61,714 nucleotides of DNA from Candidatus Bathyarchaeota archaeon (GTDB lineage: Archaea > Thermoproteota > Bathyarchaeia > Bathyarchaeales > Bathycorpusculaceae): the NCBI GenBank assembly GCA_023488905.1, contig JAMDCQ010000008.1:1-61714 (forward strand), read 5' to 3'. A program made the position numbers and the translations under genes. This document shows positions 41,881 to 50,101 of the stretch, in pieces. How positions within the stretch are numbered: position 1 is the first letter of the stretch; every line of letters starts with the position of its first letter. Under the pieces are notes generated by a model. That model saw nothing but the letters and a program-made list of their open reading frames with translations, was not told the origin of the DNA and did not search any database.

Positions 41881-43218
41881 TTATGCCTTCTTGACGTGTT
41901 TGAGGGCTTCTTCCACCGACTGGAAGCTGTATTTGACGCCGCAAAACTCTTTCTTGAGCGCCAACACATCCACCTTAACTTCAGCTGGCGTGCGTTTGCC
42001 CTTGATTACGTCCAGCATCAAGTCGCAGAGGTGTTTTACGTCGCCTTCACGGAAGCCGCGTCGTGTGATGTCTTGGAAGCCAACGCGGAGGCCTGAGGGG
42101 TTCTCTTTGGTATCTTGGTCGTCGTATGGCAGGAGGTTCTTATTGAGGATGATGTTTGCGTCTTCGAGGTCTTGGGCGATTTTGTTGCCGCCGCCATACG
42201 CTCGGATGTCGAGTGCGATTTGGTGGCTGCGTGTGAAGCCTTTGTGTTCTGCTATGACTTTGACGCCGTTTTCGTAGAGGTACTGCCCTGCGGTTTGGGC
42301 GTTTTTGACGATTTGGGTTGCTAGTTCTTTGCCGAAGAGTTTCATTTCGAGACAGGCGATGCCCAATGCGGGCAGTCTGCCCAGATGGGTGCTGGATGCG
42401 GTCAACGGGAAAACTGCATGCTGGATTTTCCGCACCGCCTTCTCCTTTGCGGGGGTGTCGGGGTTGCCCATAATGACGCCGCCCTGTGGACCGGGGAAAG
42501 TCTTGTGAGTAGATGAAGTGATAAAGTCGGCGCCTTCGCGGAGCGGGTCCTGGAATTGGCCGCCTGCAATCAAACCCAACACGTGCGCTGCGTCGTAAGC
42601 TACGTATGCGCCTACTTCGTCGCAGACTTCTTTAAGTTCTTTGATTGGATGTGGGAAAAGGAATAGACTGCCGCCGAAGGTGACGATGCCGGGTTTCGCG
42701 GCTCGGATAACGTACGCTGATTTTTCTGCGTCGATGTTGAATTCTTTAAGGTCGTAGACGTGGTTGATGTTGTCTATGCCCAGTATGCTGCCTGCTAAGC
42801 CCGTGTAGTCATGGCTGATGTGGGCACCGCAGCTCAATGGGGTGACGACCATTTTGTTATTTTTAGAAGCCAACGATAAGCCTTTGAATGTGGCTGTGTT
42901 GGCGTGGGTACCTGATATTAAACGGATATCTGCCCATGACGCGCCGAAAAGGTTTTTGACCGCGTCGCACGCGAGATCCTCGATTTGAGACATGTACTTT
43001 TGCCCTTGATAGTACCGCTTCTTCACGTGCCCCGCCATATCGTTGTCGCCTTCCGCGTAACGGGTGGCAAGGTCGTGGCTCATGTCGAGCATTTGGCATA
43101 CAGCGGGTGATTTGATGCCTTCGCTGGCGATCATGTTTATGCATTCTTTGTCGCGGTACTGCTCATGCTTCTTGGATGCTTCGATTAAGTCAACGATTAA
43201 TTCGGGCATATCTGTCAT
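41881..43218 (-). CDS. glyA: Serine hydroxymethyltransferase
   Basis: 445 residues. PLP lysine in SSTHKTFPGPQGG near residue 240, YYQGQKYMSQIEDLACD and LISGTHANTATFKGL motifs of the family, and the C-terminal LRVGFQDITRRGF. It interconverts serine and glycine with transfer of a one-carbon unit to a tetrahydropterin. Together with the SerA paralogs and the class V aminotransferase it forms a serine/glycine set in the window. The ATG at 43218 gives normal archaeal length. Confidence 0.94.
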   Translation of the reverse strand: MTDMPELIVDLIEASKKHEQYRDKECINMIASEGIKSPAVCQMLDMSHDLATRYAEGDNDMAGHVKKRYYQGQKYMSQIEDLACDAVKNLFGASWADIRLISGTHANTATFKGLSLASKNNKMVVTPLSCGAHISHDYTGLAGSILGIDNINHVYDLKEFNIDAEKSAYVIRAAKPGIVTFGGSLFLFPHPIKELKEVCDEVGAYVAYDAAHVLGLIAGGQFQDPLREGADFITSSTHKTFPGPQGGVIMGNPDTPAKEKAVRKIQHAVFPLTASSTHLGRLPALGIACLEMKLFGKELATQIVKNAQTAGQYLYENGVKVIAEHKGFTRSHQIALDIRAYGGGNKIAQDLEDANIILNKNLLPYDDQDTKENPSGLRVGFQDITRRGFREGDVKHLCDLMLDVIKGKRTPAEVKVDVLALKKEFCGVKYSFQSVEEALKHVKKA

Positions 43219-43311
43219 TTGCTCTACCCCACGCTGAATATCAACGCATGTGGGCTTTGTTGTATTTAGCCGTTACTGGATGCAAAAGGGCATTCAAAGG
43301 ATGCGGCTCAA

Positions 43312-43863
43312 TTAGGGGTCAACCGCGTTTTTGGGCAGAAAAGGCTTGCCAAACTCTTCTTCGCTGGCGACTTCGCTGAGAAGTTTGCGGGTTCGCACCA
43401 GCCGCAGCAGTTTATTGGATAAATCCAGCTTCTCTTTAGGGTAACCAACAGTCAACATCACCAAGGCTTCATAGTCATCAGGAACCTTCAGCAACTCCTT
43501 AACGTCAGATTCATTGAAACTGCCCACGCAGCAGGTTCCAAAACCTTCTCCGACAGCTGTCAAAACCATGTTTTCCAGTGCCAGCGCAGCATCAATGGCG
43601 TACCAATCCGCGGAGGCTTTTTTGTTGCCGCAGACAACAATGACCAGTGGCGCATGGGCAACAAACTTTGCGTACAGCCCTTTTGAGAGCGCTTTACGTT
43701 TCTCTTTGTCGGTGACCGCGATGAAGTGCCATGGTTCACGGTTTACCGCTGAAGGCGCCAGGCGTCCAGCTTCAAGTATGCGTTCAATTTTTTCTCTCGG
43801 TATAGGCGTGTCTTGGTAGGAGCGGATTGATTTTCGTGCTTCGACGACTTCAAAAACATCCAT
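43312..43863 (-). CDS. Nitroreductase-family FMN protein
   Basis: 183 residues from ATG 43863, with GTGAGG upstream (that GTG begins a longer but less likely frame). ARKSIRSYQDTPIPREKIER and LAPSAVNREPWHFIAVTD are FMN-contact segments; GFGTCCVGSFNESDVKELL and MLTVGYPKE are typical of the family. Such enzymes reduce quinones, nitro compounds or flavins with NAD(P)H; the substrate is not predictable. Single gene. Confidence 0.86.
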   Translation of the reverse strand: MDVFEVVEARKSIRSYQDTPIPREKIERILEAGRLAPSAVNREPWHFIAVTDKEKRKALSKGLYAKFVAHAPLVIVVCGNKKASADWYAIDAALALENMVLTAVGEGFGTCCVGSFNESDVKELLKVPDDYEALVMLTVGYPKEKLDLSNKLLRLVRTRKLLSEVASEEEFGKPFLPKNAVDP

Positions 43864-43930
43864 TCTTGTTTGCCTCACTGGTTAGAGGAGTTGTGCCTTT
43901 TAGCTTTTAAGGCTTAACAGTAGATTGCGT

Positions 43931-43963
43931 TCACGCGACCTCTCACGGCGGAGGACCCCTCCC
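43931..43963 (-). repeat. Promoter-like repeat, member G, abutting MITE copy 2
   Basis: Minus strand: GGGAGGGGTCCTCCGCC then GTGAGAGGTCGCGTGA. It is directly outside the left terminal repeat of copy 2. The A/T box usually seen upstream is replaced by the terminal repeat's CTGATAA. Confidence 0.5.
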
Positions 43964-44245
43964 TTATCAGTAGATCAAAAAATATGTTTGTTTGTTGGTA
44001 CGTTGGGGTTGTTTGTTCTTGTGGAAGAAATATGCGGCGATACATGCTTTCACATGCACATGGTGGCGGTTTCAACATGCTTCTATGTTGGGCGTGTGGT
44101 GGAATTCGGGTATGCCACACCGAAACAGGCAGAGAAAAACAGGCTGAACCCAAAAAGCAACGCAATCTACAAGCAGACATGTGGTGTGCCGTAAACCAAA
44201 ACACCCACATAAAGAGCAAACAACAAATTTTTGATCTACCGTTAT
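43964..44245 (+). mobile_element. MITE-like inverted-repeat element, copy 2 (282 bp)
   Basis: Left end TTATCAGTAGATCAA (43964-43978), right end TTGATCTACCGTTAT (44231-44245), 12 of 15 positions complementary. The interior aligns with copy 1 (6137-6400) in the opposite orientation and includes the 44 identical bases at 44171-44214. It lies just upstream of a deleted DNA polymerase IV gene. No transposase. Confidence 0.7.
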
Positions 44246-44310
44246 ATAAAGGCAAAATAACAATAGCTGCTGCCATTACAGTCAAGTTTTCTATTGGAAC
44301 CAAACAATAA
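43984..44310 (+). CDS. Possible cysteine-rich mini-protein within and beyond the element
   Basis: Up to 108 residues. Two cysteine knuckles, CSCGRN near residue 11 and CWACGG near 35, flank LSHAHGGGFNM; then CHTETGREKQAEPKKQ and ADMWCAVNQNTHIK. In the shared region between copies there are no indels from GGGF to HIK. Several differences are silent, which favours coding. Against this, copy 1 is frameshifted in the first cysteine section and the best conserved stretch is also an RNA/DNA hairpin. No family recognised. Confidence 0.35.
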   Translation: MFVCWYVGVVCSCGRNMRRYMLSHAHGGGFNMLLCWACGGIRVCHTETGREKQAEPKKQRNLQADMWCAVNQNTHIKSKQQIFDLPLYKGKITIAAAITVKFSIGTKQ

Positions 44311-44382
44311 CCTAACTCAAACAACAGTGCCCACGCTTCGATAGATTCAAAAGCCCAAACAATCACAGGCTTCTTGAAAGAA

Positions 44383-44980
44383 ATGAACGAGAAAAAACGC
44401 TTCATATTCCACTTAGACATGGACCACTTCTACACCGCCGTTGAGGAACGCGAAAACCCCGCCCTCAAAGGCAAACCCGTAGTCGTCGGCGCAGACCCAA
44501 AAGAGGGCAAAGGCAGTAAACACCATCGGCGATTTGGCTCGATACGACCCCTCGGCTTTGACCTCGATGTTTGGAGTCATGGGGTTGCAGATGCATCTCA
44601 TGGCTAAAGGCTTGGATCGCAGCGAAGTCGAGGAACGCGTGGGCGTCAAAAGCGTAAGCCACGAAACCACATTTGAGGAAGACACCTCAGACTCCGCCGC
44701 CATTCTCTCAGCTCTGTATGCTCTCTGCGAAAACGTCCAAAAAGAAACCGCCCAACAGAAACTGCTATTCAAGACCGTGACCGTTAAAATCCGCTATCAA
44801 GGCTTTGAAACGCACACAAAAAGCAAAACCCTGCCCCGCCTAACCAACAGAGTGGAAGACCTAAAGAAAACCGCCAAAGAATTGCTTCAGCCCTATCTTA
44901 CCCCAGAGAGGAAAATGAGGCTTATCGGAGTCCGTGTTTCCAGCCTTGTCTCCTGCGAAAAACAAAAAACCCTGTTCTAA
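44383..44980 (+). pseudogene. dinB: DNA polymerase IV (Y family), internally deleted pseudogene
   Basis: The 5' part encodes the true N-terminus of a Y-family polymerase ([20 protein letters not shown], then [14 protein letters not shown]). At about 44510 the sequence jumps, in a different frame, to the thumb/little-finger part: [20 protein letters not shown], then GVKSVSHETTFEEDTSD, and on to a normal C-terminus at 44980. Roughly 150 residues with the palm catalytic acids beyond the first Asp are missing. A working enzyme is about 350 residues. The C-terminal frame could still be translated from ATG 44534, but it would lack the active site. Confidence 0.85.
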
Positions 44981-44982
44981 AC

Positions 44983-45648
44983 CTATGCCTCATAACTTGT
45001 GGGGTCAGCAACGCCTGCGTCTTGGAAGGCTTTTTTGCGGTTCACGCATGACTCGCATCTGCCACAGTGCACTTCGCCGTCGCGGTAACATGACCACGTC
45101 AATTCAAAGGGCACACCCAGCTCAGCGCCTTTGTTAATGAGGTACGATTTTTTTTGGCTACTAAAAGGCGCCCTAACGATGATTTCTTGATCTGTGCCCA
45201 ATCGCGCTGCTTTTTCGAAGGCTTCATAGAAGTCGCGTCTGCAGTCAGGGTAGTACGGTTCATCGCTGCCCTGGGCGCCATAGAAAATATATTTTGCACC
45301 AACAGTGACGGCGTACGCGACGGCGGTGGAGAGGAAGATGGCGTTTCGGAAGGGCACGATGATGGGGGCGCTGAATTCGGCTGTCAGTGGGATTTTGCGG
45401 TTGACCAGCGAGGTGGTGCCGCTGAAGATGTCTTTTAGCGCTGAGAGGTCGATGATTTTTGTGGTTGCACCGAGTTTTTCTGCGATTTTTTGGGCGGCTT
45501 GCGTTTCTTTGACGGCGATTTGGCCGTAGTTGAATGTTATGGGGTAAATTTGGTAGCCCTGAGTTTTCGCCCAACACGCGACGGTTGCCGAGTCAGGGCC
45601 CCCGCTGAGGACAACTACGCATTTTTTGTTTACTGTTTTCCCAGCCAT
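44983..45648 (-). CDS. queC: 7-cyano-7-deazaguanine synthase
   Basis: 221 residues from ATG 45648; the frame is open upstream only inside QueT. PP-loop VVLSGGPDSATVACWAK, family segments ITFNYGQIAVKETQAAQ and VPFRNAIFLSTAVAYAV, and the C-terminal zinc site C-x-HCGRCESCVNRKKAF. It makes preQ0, the precursor of archaeosine in tRNA. It overlaps the QueT gene by 19 bases. The other synthesis genes are not in this window. Confidence 0.93.
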   Translation of the reverse strand: MAGKTVNKKCVVVLSGGPDSATVACWAKTQGYQIYPITFNYGQIAVKETQAAQKIAEKLGATTKIIDLSALKDIFSGTTSLVNRKIPLTAEFSAPIIVPFRNAIFLSTAVAYAVTVGAKYIFYGAQGSDEPYYPDCRRDFYEAFEKAARLGTDQEIIVRAPFSSQKKSYLINKGAELGVPFELTWSCYRDGEVHCGRCESCVNRKKAFQDAGVADPTSYEA

Positions 45649-46136
45649 CTTTGTAAAACTCCTGTTCTTTTTAGTACCTTGAAGAGGGGCCATCCGATGA
45701 GGACGCTTGCAATAATGTTTCCTATCGCTACATAAACGATTGTGAGTAGCAGTGGCAGAGCATAGAGGTAAGAGAGCATCCACCCAACAGTTGTGCCGAT
45801 AACCGCCGAGTATGCTAAACAGGTTAAGATTACGGTGTAGTCGTTTTGGGTCCGCTTGTAAACGTAGTAGACAAGGTAAGCCATGACAAACGAGGGTATG
45901 GTATTGAGTAAGTCGATTAAGCCTGCAGTGGAGAACATGTTAGCGATGAACACACCGAGTGTGTGTCCTAAAACTCCAGCGAAACCAAGCAGGGGAATTG
46001 CAGCTAGTAGGGCGTCTGCGATGCGGACCTGAACGGGTCCATAAGAAAAAGCTCCGAGAACAACTACTAGCGCTGCATACAGTGCAGCGTAAACTGACAT
46101 TATTGCTAAATCTTTAGTTCGTATTTTTAAATTCAT
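45630..46136 (-). CDS. queT: QueT-family queuosine precursor transporter
   Basis: 168 residues, about five to six hydrophobic helices, with VYAALYAALVVVLGAFSYGP and VQVRIADALLAAIPLLGFAG typical of QueT substrate-binding (ECF S) proteins. It should take up a queuosine/archaeosine precursor such as preQ0 or preQ1. Coupled to queC by overlap, so synthesis and salvage are on one transcript. GGGAG precedes the ATG, and an AAAATAAATAAAA TATA-like run lies about 35 bases upstream. Confidence 0.87.
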   Translation of the reverse strand: MNLKIRTKDLAIMSVYAALYAALVVVLGAFSYGPVQVRIADALLAAIPLLGFAGVLGHTLGVFIANMFSTAGLIDLLNTIPSFVMAYLVYYVYKRTQNDYTVILTCLAYSAVIGTTVGWMLSYLYALPLLLTIVYVAIGNIIASVLIGWPLFKVLKRTGVLQRWLGKQ

Positions 46137-46377
46137 TTTTCTCCCTATCCCGGGTTTTATTTATTTTGGCGGAACGGGTAGGAGAATCCACTCACCCGCC
46201 AATGCGCTTAAACACGACGTACTTGCCTAAAAACGTTTAGCCAAAACCAGCAAGTCTCATGATTGCTAAATGTGTGCCCTTAACAGAAGGGGATTTGGTT
46301 TTGCTTGTGGCGCAATCCACAACCAATCCGCAGCTTCCTAACGCAACCAACATCAAAACAGACGCCACAGCAAAGCC

Positions 46378-46421
46378 TGTTGGTTGTTGTTGTGTATAGG
46401 AGCGTCTCTGCAACAACAACT
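46378..46421 (+). repeat. Hairpin repeat K (pairs with 33537-33581)
   Basis: CTGTTGGTTGTTGTTGTG, TATAGGAGCGTCTCTG, CAACAACAAC. Inverted repeat GTTGTTGTTG/CAACAACAAC with TATAGG in the loop; same architecture as repeat J. It lies in the 400-base gap between queT and the eS8 gene, which otherwise holds the two divergent promoters. Confidence 0.55.
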
Positions 46422-46534
46422 AACAAAAAACAAGCTACACCAGCTTTAGCGGCTCATGGAAGTTTATGGCTGAAACAGTATGTTTATATTGGAATCTAGT
46501 GTTTTAGTGACTACGCAATTGAGGAAAAGTGGAT

Positions 46535-46927
46535 ATGTCTACTCATAGCAGTTTACGCAAAAGAAAGCGCTCAGGCGGCAAAAAACGTGCTTACCGCACC
46601 AAAAAGAAGTACGAAGCAGGCGGATACCCAGCAGAAACCATTCTAGGCGAACCCAAACGTAAGTTCACAAGAGGCTTAGGTGGCAACATGAAAATCAAAG
46701 TTTTAACCGACAAATTTGTCTCCGTAACCGACCCCAAAACAGGCGCCACACAAAAAACTGAAATCACCCGAGTAGTACGCAACAGCGCAAACGTTGATTA
46801 CAACCGCCGAGGCGTCATCACCAAAGGCGCAGAAATCGAAACCGCAATGGGCTTAGCCAAAGTAACAAGCCGACCAGGCAACGACGGCATCATAAACGCT
46901 GTGCTAATCGGCAAAGAAAAAGCCTAA
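46535..46927 (+). CDS. rps8e: 30S ribosomal protein eS8
   Basis: 130 residues from ATG 46535 (a GTG two codons earlier is in frame and forms part of the SD). Basic N-terminus LRKRKRSGGKKRAYRTKKKY, then GEPKRKFTRGLGGNMKIKVL and TRVVRNSANVDYNRRGVITK, characteristic of archaeal eS8. Binds 16S rRNA in the small subunit. It converges with the SRP19 gene, 13 bases apart. Confidence 0.95.
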   Translation: MSTHSSLRKRKRSGGKKRAYRTKKKYEAGGYPAETILGEPKRKFTRGLGGNMKIKVLTDKFVSVTDPKTGATQKTEITRVVRNSANVDYNRRGVITKGAEIETAMGLAKVTSRPGNDGIINAVLIGKEKA

Positions 46928-46940
46928 AAATCTTTTCAAT

Positions 46941-47252
46941 TTATCTTTTGGCAGGCTGAGCAGCTTGCTGACTTTTAATTTTCTGTAGATGCCTCGCTAA
47001 ATCCTGAATCAACTCTTCTTTTGATTCCCGCTTCTCAACTAGCAACATACCCATCTTAGCCCAAGGCATCTTGGGGAAATGCGCTTCAAGGTTAACTTCG
47101 TTTTCTAAGCCCAACTTATCCGCAGCTTCTTTAACCTCGAGAATTTTGGGTGAAACCACTGATAGGTTTTTGGGGACGCGGCGTCCTTCCTTGCGGGATT
47201 TGTTGCAGTCGAAGTAGACTGGCCAGATTATGAATTTGTCAAGTTTACGCAT
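46941..47252 (-). CDS. srp19: Signal recognition particle subunit SRP19
   Basis: 103 residues from ATG 47252, which has GGTGA at SD distance. FIIWPVYFDCNKSRKEGRRV and PKMPWAKMGMLLVEKR are SRP19 motifs. It binds the 7S RNA and promotes SRP54 loading in co-translational membrane targeting. Last gene of the IPK-Idi-GGPPS-GltX operon, nine bases after the GltX stop. Confidence 0.94.
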   Translation of the reverse strand: MRKLDKFIIWPVYFDCNKSRKEGRRVPKNLSVVSPKILEVKEAADKLGLENEVNLEAHFPKMPWAKMGMLLVEKRESKEELIQDLARHLQKIKSQQAAQPAKR

Positions 47253-47261
47253 ATCTTTCAC

Positions 47262-49013
47262 CTATTTTTGGGCGTAGTAAGCGATTAGTTTTTCGCCGAC
47301 TTCATCGACCCTGACGAAGCCGTAGCGTTCAAACTGTATGATGTCGTCTGGCTTTAACTTTTTGCACGCCACTTCAGAGTAGCCCTCAGTGACTGAGGCG
47401 TCTTGCTGAACCACCTCGGTTGGGTACTCGCTGCCTTTAGGTATCCACTGGATAAGTTGCACCTTGATTTTTCGGACATCTGTGTAGGACTCGCTTGCAA
47501 AGGCTGCGGTTACACCGGTTTCGGTTTTGTTCTGGATTTGGATGTTAAAGAGTTCCATGAGGCGGATGGTTTGCCCTTGTTCCATGGCTTGAGCATCTTT
47601 CTGGGCAATCCACAAAGATACAGCCTTTTCGTCGCCACTTGGAGTTACAGCGTATTCCCTAAAACCCCGTTCGGAGTGTTCAGGATGATGCGGCAATTTC
47701 GCCTGGAAGGCCTTCGGCAACCCCACAACTCTGAGTTCCGCTGGCTCTGCTACGAAGAAGTAGCGGTTGCTTGAGGCGTCGAGGACCTTGCGGTTATGCG
47801 AGTAGAGGTTCTCCCAACTCAAGGTAACATCGTTGGGTTTTGTGCCGACTTCGATGATCATTTTCTTTATGGCTTCAGGCGTGATCCCACGTTTCTTTAG
47901 AGCCGAAAACGTGCCCAGTCGGGGGTCGTCAAAGTCCGCGAAGGCGCCTTCTTTTATGCCTGCGACGATTTTGGATTTGCTCAATGCAGCGCCTGTAATC
48001 TTTAGCCTGCCATAGTGGATAGCTTCAGGGTATTCCCATCCGAGATGCTGATACATATACTTCTGGCGGACCATGTTAGTGTAGTGTTCTTTACCGCGTA
48101 TGATGTGAGTCATGCCCATCAAGTGATCATCTACACCCGCTGCAAGATTGTAGAGGGGCCACAGGAAGTATTTACTGCCAACACGGGGGTGCGGATACTT
48201 TTTGGTATCAATAATGCGTAGCGCTGGCCAGTCACGGATAGCGGGGTTAGGATGATCTAATTCGGTTTTCACACGAACCACGGCTTGCCCTTCTTGGTAG
48301 CCGCCGCTGAGCATTTTGTGCCAGCGTTCAAGCTGTTCTGCGGGCGGGATGTTGCGGCATGGACACGCGTCTTTTGCCAAAGTTTTATTTCTGAATTCTT
48401 CTGGGGAGCATTCGCAGACGTATGCGTTGCCGTCGCCGACCATTCGCCCAACGATTTCGTAGTAGATTTCGAGGCGGTCACTTTGAATGTATTCTTCATC
48501 GACTTTACAGCCCAGCCATTTGAGGTCTTGGCGTATGGCGTCGTAGAATTGGAGTTGGGGCTTCTTGGTTTTAGGGTCAGTGTCTTCGAAGCGGAGGATG
48601 AATTTGCCGTTGTACATGCGAGCGTACTCGTGGCTTAGAACTATTGCGCGTGCGGAACCCAAATGCAAGACACAGTCAGGGTTAGGCGAGAAACGCGTTG
48701 TTATAAGCTTGTACTTGTCCGCGTTTGGCAGTGGAGAGAGCTTTTTCTCTTCGACTTCATGCTTCTTCTGCGTTTCAGGCCAATTCTTCTCTACAATGGC
48801 CTTCTGCTCAGAAAGCGATAAACCGTTAACTTCCGCTACAACCGCGTTTATGACGCCTGAAAGTTCCTTCACTTTGCTTCTTAGGTCAGCGCGTTCACCA
48901 AGGACTTTGCCGACCATAGCGCCGGCCTGCGCTTTACCATCATGCCCAACTGCATTTAAGAGTGCGGCTTTACGGATAAACTCCCGTAATTCTGTATCGT
49001 TTTCTAATGTCAA
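47262..49013 (-). CDS. gltX: Glutamyl-tRNA synthetase
   Basis: 583 residues from TTG 49013. HIGH-type motif HLGSARAIVLSHEYARM near 116 and KMSKS variant LSKSKIVAG near 346. The archaeal/eukaryotic anticodon-binding beta barrels follow (PFVEL-like LMELFNIQIQNKTETG, VACKKLKPDDIIQFERYGFVR). N-terminal 95 residues form a helical extension typical of archaeal GluRS/GlnRS. Charges tRNA-Glu, such as the tRNA at 5940. Follows GGPP synthase in the same operon. Confidence 0.95.
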   Translation of the reverse strand: MTLENDTELREFIRKAALLNAVGHDGKAQAGAMVGKVLGERADLRSKVKELSGVINAVVAEVNGLSLSEQKAIVEKNWPETQKKHEVEEKKLSPLPNADKYKLITTRFSPNPDCVLHLGSARAIVLSHEYARMYNGKFILRFEDTDPKTKKPQLQFYDAIRQDLKWLGCKVDEEYIQSDRLEIYYEIVGRMVGDGNAYVCECSPEEFRNKTLAKDACPCRNIPPAEQLERWHKMLSGGYQEGQAVVRVKTELDHPNPAIRDWPALRIIDTKKYPHPRVGSKYFLWPLYNLAAGVDDHLMGMTHIIRGKEHYTNMVRQKYMYQHLGWEYPEAIHYGRLKITGAALSKSKIVAGIKEGAFADFDDPRLGTFSALKKRGITPEAIKKMIIEVGTKPNDVTLSWENLYSHNRKVLDASSNRYFFVAEPAELRVVGLPKAFQAKLPHHPEHSERGFREYAVTPSGDEKAVSLWIAQKDAQAMEQGQTIRLMELFNIQIQNKTETGVTAAFASESYTDVRKIKVQLIQWIPKGSEYPTEVVQQDASVTEGYSEVACKKLKPDDIIQFERYGFVRVDEVGEKLIAYYAQK

Positions 49014-49029
49014 ATCAGATACGCTCGCT

Positions 49030-50100
49030 TTACTTGTTTCGGGTTATCAAGAATTCGGCGAACGCTTTTAATTTTTCCTTAGCTTCCGGCGTGGGCAGGA
49101 GCTTATCGACTTCTTTCCAGCTGTCGGTAACCATGCTTTCCGCGAGGGCTTTGACGTACTCAAAGGCGCCATACTTTTTGATGATGGCCATGGCTTCGTT
49201 GCGCAGTTTCTGCTCAGAGGTGTGCATCGCAAGGATTTCGAGGAGACGTTTCTTGTCTTTCGCGTTTGCTTTCTGCAACGTGTAGATGACGAGGAGGGAG
49301 CGTTTGCCTTCGCTTATGTCTCCGCCGACACAGCCTTTACTTTTGGCAAATTCTTCGCCTGTTAAATCCAAAATGTCGTCCTGCATCTGGAACGCCACAC
49401 CGATGCATTCAGCTAAGCGCCCCAGTTTCTCCACCAGTTTATCGTCCGCACCTGCCAGAACCGCCGCCATCTTCGCCGACATACGCGCCAGCGTCCCCGT
49501 TTTGTAGGCACACATCTGCAGATAGTCCTCTTCGCTTAAAGCGTCAGCGTTGGCTACACCGCGGTGCCATGCGATATCCATGGCTTGTCCCATGCTGAGG
49601 TTAATCATTTCCTGCACATAAATTTCGTAAATGTCACGTTGGGCTTCGGCTGAGAGTTTGCTTCTGTTCACCATCAGGGGCAGCAGAGGCAGATAGTACA
49701 TGGCGTTCCCCACATTGATAGCTATGTCCATGCCGTAAATCTTGTAGGAGCATGGCTTTGCTCTGCGGACTTCCGATGAATCTTCGATGTCGTCTATAAC
49801 CAAGGTGCCATTGTGGATAACTTCCGGGATGATTGAGAAGTCAAGGCAGTAGTCTGCTTTTTTGCCCAGAGCCTCGCAGATAAGCAAAAACAGCGTGGGT
49901 CGCCAGCGTTTTCCGCCGCGGTCAAGCATGTCCCAGATGGGTTCAGAGATGGCTTTGTTGAGCGGCTCTAAATTGTAGCTGTAGAGGGGCGGGTTAACTT
50001 TGAATAGGGCTGAGTTTTTGGTTAGTTTTCTGGGGATATATTTTTCAATTGCTTTATCAATTTGTGGGGCGGTATCTGCAAGAAACTTTTCTACGTTCAC
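49030..50100 (-). CDS. Polyprenyl (geranylgeranyl) diphosphate synthase
   Basis: 356 residues from the GTG at 50100, two bases below the Idi stop (TAA-A-GTG); the longer frame lies inside the idi gene. First aspartate-rich motif DDIEDSSEVRR near 115, second DDILDLTGEEF near 240, and GKRWRPTLFLLICEALG. Condenses isopentenyl diphosphate with allylic diphosphates to make the C20 chain for archaeal lipids. Chain length cannot be fixed from motifs alone; GGPP is expected. Confidence 0.9.
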   Translation of the reverse strand: MNVEKFLADTAPQIDKAIEKYIPRKLTKNSALFKVNPPLYSYNLEPLNKAISEPIWDMLDRGGKRWRPTLFLLICEALGKKADYCLDFSIIPEVIHNGTLVIDDIEDSSEVRRAKPCSYKIYGMDIAINVGNAMYYLPLLPLMVNRSKLSAEAQRDIYEIYVQEMINLSMGQAMDIAWHRGVANADALSEEDYLQMCAYKTGTLARMSAKMAAVLAGADDKLVEKLGRLAECIGVAFQMQDDILDLTGEEFAKSKGCVGGDISEGKRSLLVIYTLQKANAKDKKRLLEILAMHTSEQKLRNEAMAIIKKYGAFEYVKALAESMVTDSWKEVDKLLPTPEAKEKLKAFAEFLITRNK

Positions 50101-50101
50101 T

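Noticed and set aside
44534-44980. Intact small gene for the polymerase IV C-terminal part
   Set aside because: The sequence is homologous to the thumb and little finger only and continues a broken N-terminal part; it is better read as a deletion pseudogene.
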